Notes under the pieces: model-generated
Told to the model about the DNA's origin: nothing
Databases searched by the model: none
Seen by the model: the letters and a program-made list of their open reading frames with translations, nothing else
Position numbers and translations under genes: made by a program
Assembly: GCF_014205225.1 (NCBI RefSeq)
Contig: NZ_JACHNB010000001.1
Location: 9,095,501-9,159,500 of the forward strand
DNA length: 64,000 nt
From: Actinoplanes octamycinicus
Lineage (GTDB): Bacteria > Actinomycetota > Actinomycetes > Mycobacteriales > Micromonosporaceae
Reading direction: 5' to 3'
Part shown: positions 25,607 to 34,419 of the stretch, in pieces
How positions within the stretch are numbered: position 1 is the first letter of the stretch
How the letters are laid out: each line of letters opens with the position of its first letter

Positions 25607-26793
25607 GCGCCGTCCCCGGCCGTCCCGGGCTGGTCGTCGTGGTCGCCTTCATCGTGACGCTGGCCGGCCGGTTCACCCTGACCCGGGCCGGCCTGGACCT
25701 GCCGGTGGTCAACGACGTCCGGGTCCCGCTCTTCTTCGTCCTGCTGCTGAGCCTGATCCTGGAGGCGCACCGGATCGGCCCCTACCCGGTCTCCGGTGGC
25801 ACCGCCCTGCTCGGCGTCCTGATCCTGCTGCTCTACCAGGGCCTGTCCGCGCTGTGGACGCCGCCGGGCACCAACACCGGCCCGGCGATCGGCGACCTGT
25901 GCGCCGTCGCCGGCCTGCTGATCGTCTACTTCACCCTGGCCAACTGGGACCGGGACCGGGTCACCGCGACCACGCTGGTGCTGTTCCACGTGGCCGCCTG
26001 GGTCTACTTCCTGGCCGCCGCCTCCGGCCGGGGCCACGCCTCGGGCGGCCGGTGGGCGGCGCTCGGCGGCGGCCCGAACGTCTTCGTCCGGCTGATGATC
26101 CTCGGCGTGATCACCTCGATCTACCTCTACCTGCGCAGCGGCGAACGGCTGATCTGGCTGATCCCGATCCCGGCGTTCCTGTTCGGCGCGGTCGCCTCCG
26201 GTTCCCGCGGCGGCATCGTGGCGCTCGCCATGACGGCGGTGATCGCGCTGCTCGCCATCCGGCCCAAGCTCGACTTCGACCGGCTGGCCAAGCCGCTCGG
26301 CCTGCTGCTGGTGGTCGGCGCGGTGCTGGTGCTGGTCGCCGGCCCGTCGATCGCCGGGTTCGTCCAGTCCCGGTTCGTCGAGGCGACCATCGGGCAGGGC
26401 TACGCGTCGCAGCGTGACGTGCTGTTCCGGATGGCGTTGCGGATCTTCCTGCAGCGACCGATCCTGGGCACCGGGGTGGGCGGCTTCTCCGCGGTCACCG
26501 ACCTCGGCCCCGGCGAGAAGTACGTGCACAACCTGCCGCTGTCGATCGCGGCCGAGGGCGGCTTCGCCGGGTTGACCCTGCTCGTGGTGGCCTGGCTGGG
26601 CCTCTGGCAGGCGTACTCCAGCGTGCCGAAGGCGGAACGCAGCCTGGAGTCCCGGACCGCCGTCTACTGCGGCATCTTCATCGGCTGCACCAGCCTGTTC
26701 TCCGGCGACTACTACGACGCGCGGCTGATGTGGATCCTGCTGTTAATCGCCGCGGTCCGGCCGGCGCGGGTCGCGGCCCCGCTCCTCCGGTGA
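25603..26793 (+). CDS. O-antigen ligase/polymerase-like membrane protein (Wzy/WaaL)
   Basis: A 396-residue protein with about ten membrane segments. A long extracytoplasmic segment before the late helices includes the Wzy_C-like elements RPILGTGVGGF and YVHNLPLSIAAEGG (about 285-325), where the conserved H-N pair is seen in O-antigen ligases and polymerases. It should polymerise or transfer flipped oligosaccharides. The ATG at 25603 overlaps the flippase stop. Its last 51 bp overlap the 3' end of the convergent glycosyltransferase gene. Confidence 0.88.
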   Translation: MSAVPGRPGLVVVVAFIVTLAGRFTLTRAGLDLPVVNDVRVPLFFVLLLSLILEAHRIGPYPVSGGTALLGVLILLLYQGLSALWTPPGTNTGPAIGDLCAVAGLLIVYFTLANWDRDRVTATTLVLFHVAAWVYFLAAASGRGHASGGRWAALGGGPNVFVRLMILGVITSIYLYLRSGERLIWLIPIPAFLFGAVASGSRGGIVALAMTAVIALLAIRPKLDFDRLAKPLGLLLVVGAVLVLVAGPSIAGFVQSRFVEATIGQGYASQRDVLFRMALRIFLQRPILGTGVGGFSAVTDLGPGEKYVHNLPLSIAAEGGFAGLTLLVVAWLGLWQAYSSVPKAERSLESRTAVYCGIFIGCTSLFSGDYYDARLMWILLLIAAVRPARVAAPLLR

Positions 26794-27990
26794 GCCACCG
26801 GCCGCCTCGGTCAGCACCCGCTCGAAGTCCCGGAACACCAGATCCCGGTCGAAGCGCTCGCGGGCCAGGTCGCGCGCCGCGGCCCGGGCGGCCGCCCGGG
26901 CCGCCGGATCCCGCAGGAAGGCCGCGGTCACCGCGGCCGCCGCCACCGGATCGCCCGGCGGCAGCACCAGGCCGGCGCCGCTCGTGGTGATCAGCTCGGC
27001 CAGCCAGCCGCCGTGGTTCACCGCGACCGGCCGCCCGGCGGCGAAGCCGTCGAAGACCTTGTTCGCCGAGTTGCTGGCCAGCTCCGGCACGTCGACGGTC
27101 ACCGAGACGGTCAGGTCGCAGGCGCCGAAGAACGCCACCACCTCGGTCTTGGCGACCGGCCCGAGCAGGAACAGGTTCCGGTCCAGCACGCCCAGCTCGG
27201 CGGCCAGCCCGCGGACCTGATCCCGCATCCGGCCCTCGCCGATGATCACCAGCCGTACCTCGGGGTCCGTCTCGGCCAGCCGGGCGGCCATCCGGACCAG
27301 ATAGTCCACGCCGTTCACCAGCCCGAGCGTCCCGGCGTAGAGGACCAGCGGCCGGTCACCCAGCCACGGCCTGTCCCGGCGCAGCGCCACGCCGGCCCGG
27401 TCAGCGTCGGCGAACAGCTCCCGGTCGCAGCTGTTCGGCACCACGGTGACCGGGACGCCCGGGTTCCGGCGCCGGATGCTGTCGGCCATCCCCGGGGAGA
27501 GCGCGATGACCCGCGCCGCCCGGTGGTACGCCCACGCCTCCAGCCGCCGGGCCGCCCAGCGGCTGACCGGGGAACGCAGCGCGCCCAGCGCGATCGGCAG
27601 CTCCGGCCAGACGTCGCGGACCTCCAGCACCATCGGCACCCGGCGGCGCAGCGCCGCGTAGACGCCGGGGATCGCCACCGTCAGCGGGGTGCTGGTGACG
27701 AAGACCAGGTCGTGCCGCAGCCGCCCGGCCACCACCGCCGACCGGCCGACGAAGCCGAGGAACGCCCAGATCCGCCGCCGGTAGCTCATCGCGTTGCGGT
27801 AGGGCACCGGCAGCCAGTGCACCACGATGCCGGCCTCGGTGCTGATCCCGGCCCGGACCCCGTCCGGCGCACCGGTGATCATGTGCACCTCGTGGCCGCG
27901 CGCGACCAGCCGCCGGGCCAGCTCGTACGACCGGGTCCCGCCGGCCATGCCGGGCGTCTTGAAGTATTGGTGGATGTAGGTGATCCGCAC
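26743..27990 (-). CDS. glycosyltransferase family 4 (WbuB-like)
   Basis: A 415-residue GT-B enzyme. It has the N-terminal HQYFKTPGMAGGTRSYELARRL acceptor region, central PNSCDRELF, LVLYAGTLGLVNG, and the donor-binding E-x7-E-like segment (SNSANKVFDGFAAGRPVAVN). It is probably the enzyme that adds a sugar to the lipid-linked primer. The start is GTG directly abutting the stop of the priming transferase gene, so it is the last gene of the minus-strand arm (aminotransferase, priming transferase, glycosyltransferase). No second glycosyltransferase is visible in the locus. Confidence 0.92.
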   Translation of the reverse strand: MRITYIHQYFKTPGMAGGTRSYELARRLVARGHEVHMITGAPDGVRAGISTEAGIVVHWLPVPYRNAMSYRRRIWAFLGFVGRSAVVAGRLRHDLVFVTSTPLTVAIPGVYAALRRRVPMVLEVRDVWPELPIALGALRSPVSRWAARRLEAWAYHRAARVIALSPGMADSIRRRNPGVPVTVVPNSCDRELFADADRAGVALRRDRPWLGDRPLVLYAGTLGLVNGVDYLVRMAARLAETDPEVRLVIIGEGRMRDQVRGLAAELGVLDRNLFLLGPVAKTEVVAFFGACDLTVSVTVDVPELASNSANKVFDGFAAGRPVAVNHGGWLAELITTSGAGLVLPPGDPVAAAAVTAAFLRDPAARAAARAAARDLARERFDRDLVFRDFERVLTEAAGGSPEERGRDPRRPDRGD

Positions 27991-28623
27991 TCAGTCGCCC
28001 TTCGCCCGCGGGGAGCCGGTGAACTGCGGCATCGTCGAGTCGCCCGGGGCCGTGATCCCGTGCCGGCGCAGCAGGATCAGCACGGTCCGCACGAAGATCC
28101 GGAGGTGCAGGCCGAGCGAGCGGTGGTCGACGTACCAGACGTCGAGCGCCAGCCGCTCCTCCCAGTCCACCGCGTTGCGCCCGCTCACCTGCGCGAGCCC
28201 GGTCACCCCGGGCCGGACCAGATGGCGGCGGGCCTGCTCCGGCGTGTAGAGGTCGAGGTAGTGCATCAGCAGCGGCCGCGGCCCGACCAGGCTCATCTCA
28301 CCGCGCAGCACGTTCCACATGGTCGGCAGCTCGTCCAGGCTGGTCGCCCGGAGCAGCCGGCCGAGCCGGGTCAGCCGGTCGGCGTCGGAGACCAGGCCGC
28401 GCCGCTCGTCCACGTCCCGCATGGTGCGGAACTTGACCAGGGTGAACGGCCGCCCGTGCCGCCCCGGCCGCGCCTGGCGGAACAGCACCGGCCGGCCCAG
28501 CCCGGCCGCGACCAGCACCGCCACCACCGCCATCACCGGGGCCGCGACGACCAGGACGACGACGGCGACGACGATGTCGAGCGCGCGCTGCACGACGTCG
28601 GTGACCCGGGTGGACAGGCTCAC
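27991..28623 (-). CDS. undecaprenyl-phosphate sugar phosphotransferase (PglC/WcaJ core type)
   Basis: A 210-residue monotopic phosphoglycosyl transferase. One N-terminal re-entrant hydrophobic segment is followed by the family signatures KFRTM, SLDELPTMWNVLRGEMSLVGPRP, RPGVTGLAQVSGRN and W-x2-R-L-x-L-D-x2-Y. It transfers a phospho-sugar from UDP-sugar to undecaprenyl phosphate, priming the repeat unit. Lacking the four-helix extension of WbaP, it is the short PglC form. Its start overlaps the aminotransferase stop by 4 bp, and the next gene starts right after its own stop. Confidence 0.94.
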   Translation of the reverse strand: MSLSTRVTDVVQRALDIVVAVVVLVVAAPVMAVVAVLVAAGLGRPVLFRQARPGRHGRPFTLVKFRTMRDVDERRGLVSDADRLTRLGRLLRATSLDELPTMWNVLRGEMSLVGPRPLLMHYLDLYTPEQARRHLVRPGVTGLAQVSGRNAVDWEERLALDVWYVDHRSLGLHLRIFVRTVLILLRRHGITAPGDSTMPQFTGSPRAKGD

Positions 28624-29762
28624 CGGCGGCCGTCCAGGAACTCGGCGACGCCGTCCAGCACCCAGCGCACCTGCTCCCCGGTCAGCGCCGAGCCGCTGGG
28701 CAGCGCCAGGCCGTGGCGGAACAGGTGCTCGGCGGCGCCGCTCAGGACCGCCCGGGCGCCGGCGAAGAGCGGCTGCAGATGCATCGGCTTGAAGATCGGC
28801 CGGGTCTCCACCCGCCGCGCCGCCAGGTGCGCGGCCAGCTCGGCGACCGGCCAGCCGGTCCGCTCCGGATCGACGACGGCGCAGCTCAGCCAGCAGTTCG
28901 CCGCCGGGTCCGCGTCGCCCAGCAGGCGCACCCCATCAACACCGGAGAAGATTTTCGCGTACGCGTCGTGCACCGCGCGACGGCGTTCGATCATCTCGTC
29001 CAGGCGGCGCAGCTGCGCCCGGCCCAGCGCGGCCAGCAGGTTGCTCAGCCGGTAGTTGTAGCCCACCTCGGCGTGCTCGTAGTGCTCGGCGGGCAACCGC
29101 GCCTGCCCGGCCAGGTGCCGCGCCCGACCGGCCAGCCCGGCGTCCGCGGTGAGCAGCATGCCGCCGCCGGAGGTGGTGATGATCTTGTTGCCGTTGAAGG
29201 AGAGCGCCGCGGCCCGGCCGAACGACCCGGCCGCCCGGCCCCGGCAGGTCGCGCCGAGCGCCTCGGCGGCGTCCTCGACCAGCGGGACGCCGTAGCGCTC
29301 ACAGATCGGGAGGAGGCGCTCGTAGTCGGCGCAGCAGCCGTAGAGGTCGACGGTGAGCACCGCGCGGACCGGGGTGCCGGCCGCGGTCAGCTCGGCGAGC
29401 AGCTCGGCCAGCAGGTCCGGGTCGAGATTGCCGGTGACCGGGTCACAGTCGGCGAAGACCGGCGTGGCGCCGGTGTAGACCACCGCGTTCGCCGTGGCCA
29501 CGAAGGTCAGGGTGGGCACCACGACGACGTCGCCCGGGCCGGCGCCGAGTCCCAGCAGGGCCAGGTGCAGTGCGGCGGTGCCCGAACTCAGGCCGACCGC
29601 GTGCGGCACGCCGACCCGCTCGGCGATCTCCCGCTCGAACGCGTCCAGGTCCGGGCCGACCGGCGCGACCCAGCCGGACCGCAGGGCGGCCAGGACGAAC
29701 TCCTGCTCCAGGTCGCCGACGTCGGGACCGGACAGCAGAACGGTCTGACTCTTCCCGCTCAT
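28620..29762 (-). CDS. DegT/DnrJ/EryC1-family sugar aminotransferase
   Basis: A 380-residue PLP enzyme with the Schiff-base lysine in SFNGNKIITTSGGG (K193), GTAALHLAL (about 61-69) and VEDAAEALG (about 162-170). The resemblance to PglE/PseC-type enzymes suggests amination of a 4-keto-6-deoxy nucleotide sugar made by the CapD-type dehydratase at 21009. It is the first gene of the minus-strand arm and overlaps the priming transferase by 4 bp. No PglD-type acetyltransferase is present in the window, so an N-acetylation step, if any, is encoded elsewhere. Confidence 0.93.
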   Translation of the reverse strand: MSGKSQTVLLSGPDVGDLEQEFVLAALRSGWVAPVGPDLDAFEREIAERVGVPHAVGLSSGTAALHLALLGLGAGPGDVVVVPTLTFVATANAVVYTGATPVFADCDPVTGNLDPDLLAELLAELTAAGTPVRAVLTVDLYGCCADYERLLPICERYGVPLVEDAAEALGATCRGRAAGSFGRAAALSFNGNKIITTSGGGMLLTADAGLAGRARHLAGQARLPAEHYEHAEVGYNYRLSNLLAALGRAQLRRLDEMIERRRAVHDAYAKIFSGVDGVRLLGDADPAANCWLSCAVVDPERTGWPVAELAAHLAARRVETRPIFKPMHLQPLFAGARAVLSGAAEHLFRHGLALPSGSALTGEQVRWVLDGVAEFLDGRR

Positions 29763-29809
29763 CCCCCACCATCCATGGCCGGACCGGGGGATCTTTCATG
29801 CTAACCGGA

Positions 29810-29849
29810 CCGGGTTGCCGGCGACGGAACTCCGCCGCCGGCAACCCGG
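29810..29849. terminator. strong hairpin terminator between the surface protein and the polysaccharide genes
   Basis: A perfect 14-bp GC-rich stem, CCGGGTTGCCGGCG (29810-29823) with CGCCGGCAACCCGG (29836-29849), around a 12-nt loop, seven bases beyond the stop of the minus-strand surface protein gene. It should separate that transcript from the aminotransferase operon. Confidence 0.8.
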
Positions 29850-29855
29850 GACGGA

Positions 29856-31409
29856 TCAGGCGGTGTAGCGGGTGCCGCGGCGCTTCGCCGCCAGCAACGC
29901 GATCACACCGGCCGCGAGCAGCACCAGGCCCGCACCGGCCACCCAGGCCACGTTCGCCCCGGTGATCGGCAGGCTCGGTTCGTCGCTGTCGCCGCCGCCG
30001 GTGCCACCGGCGGCCTCGTCGCCGTCCCCGGCGGCGTCGCCGTTGTCACCGGCGGTGGCCGGGTTCAGCAGCAGCTTGCCGGTGTTGTTCGCGGCGTTCG
30101 CCTCCGGGGCGAAGGTGGTCGTGGTGCCGACCACCTCGATCCGGGCGGTGATCGCGCCGGTGCTCGGCGCCGCGTTGGTGATCTTCAGGGACAGCTCCCA
30201 GGTCGCCGACGCGCCGACGGCCAGCTCGCCGGTCAGGCACCGGAACGTCCCGGCCTTGCCCTCCACCGGCCCGCAGTTCCGGTCGGCGGTGACCAGCGTG
30301 GTCCCGGCCGGGATGGTCACCAGCACGCTCGGGAAGTGGTTCCAGGCGTCGATCCGGGCCGGTCCGAGGTTCTTCACGCCGAACTTCGCCTTGACCGTGT
30401 CACCCACCTTGCCCCGCACGGTGCCGCCGACCACGGTGAGGTCGGGCAGGTTCTTGCCGGTCACCGCGGTCACCACGTGGCTGAAGTTGTCGATCGCCGT
30501 GACGTCGGTCTGCGGGCCGGACCGCACCGCCGCCTTCTCCACCAGGCGCAGCTCCGGGCCGGTGCCCGGCTTGGCGCCGTGGTCCCGGATCGAGGCGACC
30601 CAGTCCTTCGCGTCGTCCGGGGTCTCCCACTCCGCGTAGGTGTCGAACTCGGACGGCGCGGGGGCGTCCTTGCTGATCGCGATGTCGATCGGCGCGGACA
30701 GGCCGTACTGCCGGCCGGGCGCCAGGTCCTGGTCGAACGTGCAGTAGAACTGCACGTCGGTGTAGAAGCAGTTCTTGTACCGCGCCACGTAGGCGGCGCT
30801 GCTCGAACCGGTGCTCGACGACAGCACCGCGCCGTGCACCGTGGCGCCGCCCGCGTTGCGGACCGTCGGCGACAGGCCCACGGTGGCGCCGGGCTTGCCG
30901 GACAGCTTGATCTCCGGGCCGGCGATCAGGTTGACCGCCTCGGCCACGGTCACCGCGCCGGTCGCCTCGCTCACCGGCAGGTCGTCGGCCTGGGCGGTGA
31001 CCCGGTAGGTGCCCTTCGCGCCGGCCGCGACGCCCTTGTCCGCCTTGAACGAGGCGTGCAGCGGGTACGCGTCGATGATCGAGACGTCGAGCGTCTCGTA
31101 GCTGCAGGTGGTCACGGTGCCCGCGGTGGCGCAGTCGCCGCCGGTGGCCGGCCACAGGTCCGCCACCGTCGCCACGCCGGCCAGGCCGGCCGCGTCCAGG
31201 GTGACCTTCACGTTGTGCAGCAGCACGCCCTCGTCACCCGGGTTGGCCAGGGTGACCGTGACGCTGGCCGCGGCGTTGCCGACCGGGATCAGCACATCTT
31301 CCGCCTCGACCCGGATCGGCCCGGCCTCGGCCGCGTGGGCCGTGCCCGGCGCCGCGAGCGCGAGGGCGGCGAGCGCGCCGGCCAGAGCCAGTCCACGCTT
31401 CGTTCTCAT
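29856..31409 (-). CDS. sortase-anchored surface protein (LPITG)
   Basis: A 517-residue secreted protein. It has a signal peptide (about 1-26, ending GTAHA), two or three DUF11/CARDB-like beta domains built around VRNAGG and VKNLGP segments, an Ala/Gly/Asp-rich linker, and a C-terminal sorting signal. The sorting signal is LPITG at 480-484, a hydrophobic helix and a KRRGTR tail. Sortase would cleave between Thr and Gly and link it to the cell wall. Its function is unknown; an adhesive or structural role is typical. GGGGAGGA lies a few bases before the ATG. Confidence 0.9.
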   Translation of the reverse strand: MRTKRGLALAGALAALALAAPGTAHAAEAGPIRVEAEDVLIPVGNAAASVTVTLANPGDEGVLLHNVKVTLDAAGLAGVATVADLWPATGGDCATAGTVTTCSYETLDVSIIDAYPLHASFKADKGVAAGAKGTYRVTAQADDLPVSEATGAVTVAEAVNLIAGPEIKLSGKPGATVGLSPTVRNAGGATVHGAVLSSSTGSSSAAYVARYKNCFYTDVQFYCTFDQDLAPGRQYGLSAPIDIAISKDAPAPSEFDTYAEWETPDDAKDWVASIRDHGAKPGTGPELRLVEKAAVRSGPQTDVTAIDNFSHVVTAVTGKNLPDLTVVGGTVRGKVGDTVKAKFGVKNLGPARIDAWNHFPSVLVTIPAGTTLVTADRNCGPVEGKAGTFRCLTGELAVGASATWELSLKITNAAPSTGAITARIEVVGTTTTFAPEANAANNTGKLLLNPATAGDNGDAAGDGDEAAGGTGGGDSDEPSLPITGANVAWVAGAGLVLLAAGVIALLAAKRRGTRYTA

Positions 31410-31653
31410 CGCATTCCTCCCCGTTGATGATCGCGAGGGATGTTAGCGAGTCGATGTCTTCCGCGTCGCCCCGGACGGCGGCCTGCACCAAACCTCCGCC
31501 ATTTGTTCACCGTTCCCGCAGTCGCGCCCCGCCCCGGCCATGCCGGTCCACGGTCGCTCAGCCCGGCCCGCAGTCACTCATCCCGGCCTCTCCCACCACT
31601 CGGCCCGGCGCTGGCCGTGCACGCCCCGGCCCGCTCCCCGGCCGGGTCGGAGG

Positions 31654-31956
31654 TCAGCTGGTCACCCAGGACGGGACATAGCCGGTCATCACCGCGACCG
31701 CCGCGGCGACCAGCGCCACCCCGAGGCCGACCAGCATGCCGATGCCGATCGGCTTGAACCGCGGGTTGTTCACCGCGATCGCCCCGACCGAGGCGGTGAT
31801 CGGCGCGATGCAGCAGCCACCGGTGCCGTAGAAATAGATCCACTGGTTCGGGTCGTCGGTCTCGGTCCACAACCAGTTCGCGGCGAACAGGCCGAGGCCG
31901 ACGTGCAGCGCGAGCACTAGAAGGGCGACCAGCACCGCCATTGATCCCTTAGCCAC
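31654..31956 (-). CDS. small three-helix membrane protein
   Basis: A 100-residue hydrophobic protein with membrane segments at about residues 6-27, 45-62 and 72-93, and a short polar loop with an aromatic/acidic patch (WTETDDPNQWIYFYGTGGCC). I do not recognise a family. The start at 31956 is GTG; an ATG five codons later (31941) is a good alternative. The 244 bp between it and the surface protein hold no other gene; the surface protein's promoter must lie there. Confidence 0.65.
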   Translation of the reverse strand: MAKGSMAVLVALLVLALHVGLGLFAANWLWTETDDPNQWIYFYGTGGCCIAPITASVGAIAVNNPRFKPIGIGMLVGLGVALVAAAVAVMTGYVPSWVTS

Positions 31957-32092
31957 ACGGGAACGTTAGCCGCACCGGTCCCACCAGACACGCGCGTAGC
32001 GCTATCAGTTTCCCGCCAAACTCGTGGCCAATCCCACATGCCGGTCATTCGTAGCGTCCAGCGACCAAACCGTCACCCACCGCTCCCGCCCG

Positions 32093-32530
32093 CCGAACCA
32101 CCGCGAGGCGCGCTTCAGTCCGGGCCGAAGCGCGACCCACGGCCGTTCAGCTGGCTCCCACGGGTCCCTCCCCACCCCCGAAACACCCCTCACCACCAGC
32201 CGAACCACCGCGAGGCGCCCAGCGGTCCGGACCCAAGCGCGCCCCACGGCCGTTCAGCTGGCTCCCACGGGTCCCTCACCACCCCCGAGACACCCCTCAC
32301 CACCAGCCGGACCACCGCGACGCGCGCAACGGTCCGGACCCAAGCGCGCCCCGCGGCCCTTCGGCTGGCTCCCACGGGTCCCTCCCCACCCCCGAGACAC
32401 CCATCACCACCAGCCGGACCACCGCGACGCGCGCAACGATCCGGACAGAAGCGCGCCCCGCGGCCGTTCGGCTGGCTCCCACGGGTGCCTCACCACCCGC
32501 GAGACACCCGTCACCACCAGCCGGACCACC
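32093..32530. repeat. 107-bp tandem array, four full copies plus the start of a fifth
   Basis: Copies begin at 32093, 32200, 32307 and 32414, with a fifth partial at 32521, exactly 107 bp apart. Each starts CCG[AG]ACCACCGCGA and contains GGCTCCCACGGGT[CG]CCTC and ACACCC[ACG]TCACCACCAG. Since 107 is not a multiple of three, any protein would change frame at every copy, so the array is noncoding. It lies in the 31957-32603 gap downstream of the MFS gene end and upstream of the small membrane protein. Nothing else is visible in that gap. Confidence 0.95.
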
Positions 32531-32603
32531 CGGGTCAGGGGGGCGAGGGCTGGGCGGCGGGGGGTGGGGCATGGAGCGGGGGCTCCGGGCGTACCGGAAA
32601 GGG

Positions 32604-33788
32604 TCAGGGATGGACAGCGGCCTCGCGCCGATCGGCGGGGTTGCGGCCGGCGAGCGACGCCGCGGACATCGCGCCCACCGCGAGCAGCCCGGCCAGCGGA
32701 GCGAAGGCGAAGCCGGCGCGGACGCCTTCGCCGACCAACGGCCCGGTGATCGCCGCACCCGCCGCGCTGCCCACGGTGAACGCCGTGATGATCCACGCGA
32801 ACGCCTCCACCGCGGTGCCCGCCGGCGTCAACCGGTCGGCGGTGAGGAAGACCGCGGTCAGCACCGGCGGCAGCGACAACCCGGCGACGGCGAGCAGCAA
32901 CGCCATCGGCCACGGCCCGGGCATCGCCAGCAACGGGACGAAACCGAGCGCAAGCCCCGCGGTGACCAGCGGAAGACGACCCGGACCGCCGGGCCGCGCC
33001 CGCATGTAGAGCAGTCCGCCGACCAGCGCGCCGGTCGCCTGGGCGGCCAGCAGCCAGCCGCTGAGGGAACGGTTCCCGGCCGCCTCGGCATACCCGGTGA
33101 CGGCGACCGGCAGACTTCCGATGGCGGCGCCGGCGCAGGTCACGCCGAGCAGGATGACGACGAACCGGGCCACCCGCAGCGGACCGGCCCAGTGCCGGGC
33201 CGCGGCCACCCCGCGCCAGGTGCGGACCAGCGGGGTGCGGGCGAAGATCGCCACGCCGGCCAGCTGCAGCACCGCGGCGACGAGCAGACCGGCCGGCGGC
33301 CCGGCGACACCGACCGCGGCGAGAGTGACCAGCGGACCGGTCACGTAGATCACCTCTTGCACCGCGATGTCCAGCGAATAGGCCGCGGCGACCGCGTCCG
33401 CCTCGACCAGATCCGGCCAGAGCGCGCGCAGGCAGGCCTCCAGCGGCGGGGTGCCGAGCCCGGCCAGCACCGCACCGGTCAGCGTCGCCGGCAGGGCATG
33501 ACCACCGGCCGCGACCAGGACGAACCCGAGGCCGGACAGCACCGCGGAACCCCACAGCACGGGCGGCTGGCGCCAGCGGTCGACGATCCGGGCGAGCACC
33601 GGCGCGCTGACCGCCATGCCCGCGGTGTAGGCGCCGACGACCAGGCCGGCCACGGCGAGGCTGTGCGCCTCGCGGGCGAAGAGCAGGAGGGCGAGGGGCG
33701 CGGACGCCATCGGCAGGCGTCCGGTCTGGCTCGCGATCAAAAGCCGTTTGACGTACGGGGTACCGAGCAGTTTCGTGAGGGCGGACAT
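32604..33788 (-). CDS. MFS transporter
   Basis: A 394-residue protein with about 12 hydrophobic helices and a mostly Ala/Leu/Val composition. The loop between helices 2 and 3 reads ARIVDRWRQPPVL, a degenerate major-facilitator motif A. The substrate is unknown; many similar actinobacterial proteins are annotated as sugar or drug efflux pumps. It stands alone, with repeat arrays on both sides. Confidence 0.85.
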   Translation of the reverse strand: MSALTKLLGTPYVKRLLIASQTGRLPMASAPLALLLFAREAHSLAVAGLVVGAYTAGMAVSAPVLARIVDRWRQPPVLWGSAVLSGLGFVLVAAGGHALPATLTGAVLAGLGTPPLEACLRALWPDLVEADAVAAAYSLDIAVQEVIYVTGPLVTLAAVGVAGPPAGLLVAAVLQLAGVAIFARTPLVRTWRGVAAARHWAGPLRVARFVVILLGVTCAGAAIGSLPVAVTGYAEAAGNRSLSGWLLAAQATGALVGGLLYMRARPGGPGRLPLVTAGLALGFVPLLAMPGPWPMALLLAVAGLSLPPVLTAVFLTADRLTPAGTAVEAFAWIITAFTVGSAAGAAITGPLVGEGVRAGFAFAPLAGLLAVGAMSAASLAGRNPADRREAAVHP

Positions 33789-33889
33789 GCGTCGCTCTTT
33801 CGTTCCGAGGTGGGGGCGCTCTTGTTCCGGGTGCGTGGACCCGGCCCGCAGGCGCGGACGGGTCGTGCGGTGCGGTGGAAGAGCGAACC

Positions 33890-34000
33890 TCAGGGCGCGA
33901 AATCAGCCCGATCGTGATCGAGCCCGTAGAGCGGCAGATCCGGAGTGACCCAGCCGGCATAGGCGGCGGCGATGGCGTCGATCGGGGTCACACCGCGCAC
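33890..34000 (-). CDS. possible small ORF (36 codons)
   Basis: A GTG-started frame (a second GTG three codons on) encodes a peptide containing TPIDAIAAAYAGWVTPDL and ending LDHDRADFAP. About three quarters of its third positions are G or C, as in the real genes here. The residues look protein-like rather than random, yet no Shine-Dalgarno is clear. It could equally be the remnant of a longer gene. Confidence 0.25.
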   Translation of the reverse strand: MRGVTPIDAIAAAYAGWVTPDLPLYGLDHDRADFAP

Positions 34001-34009
34001 CCTACCGAA

Positions 34010-34310
34010 TCCGGCCGCCCCCGTCCCAGCCGCCGCCGCGGCCCTCCCAGCGACCCGGCCCCGTCCCGGCCGCCGTCACCCGCGGCCCGCCTCCGTTTGG
34101 CGTCGTCACTCTCCTCAGCGACCCGACCCTGTCCTGGCCGCCGCCGCCACCGTCGCAGCGGCCCGCCTCCGTTTCGCCCGCCGTCACCCTCCCGGCGGCG
34201 CGGCCCTGTCCTGGCCGCTGCCACCCTCGCGGCGGCCCGCCTCCGTTTTGGCCGCCGTCACCCTCTCGGCGGCTCGGCCCTGTCCTGGCCGCCGGCGCCT
34301 CCGGACCAGC
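34010..34310. repeat. degenerate ~75-bp repeats, about three copies
   Basis: The block GCGGCCCGCCTCCGTTT occurs at 34082, 34158 and 34232 (spacings 76 and 74), each followed by GCCGTCACCCTC-like and CGGCCCTGTCCTGGCCGC elements. An earlier, weaker copy precedes them. The region separates the MFS gene from lexA; apart from the doubtful small ORF I see no gene in 33789-34419. Confidence 0.75.
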
Positions 34311-34419
34311 GCTCCCGGCCCGCGGACTTCGCACACCCACCCACCAGGACGCGCGGCCAGCCCACAGCGCCCCCGGGCGGCCCTCGGCGCCTGGAAGCAG
34401 TGGGGCGGCGCACTGGCCG

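Noticed and set aside
32093..32530. CRISPR array
   Set aside because: The 107-bp copies are continuous repeats with no variable spacers, and no cas gene is present. The other arrays likewise lack spacers.
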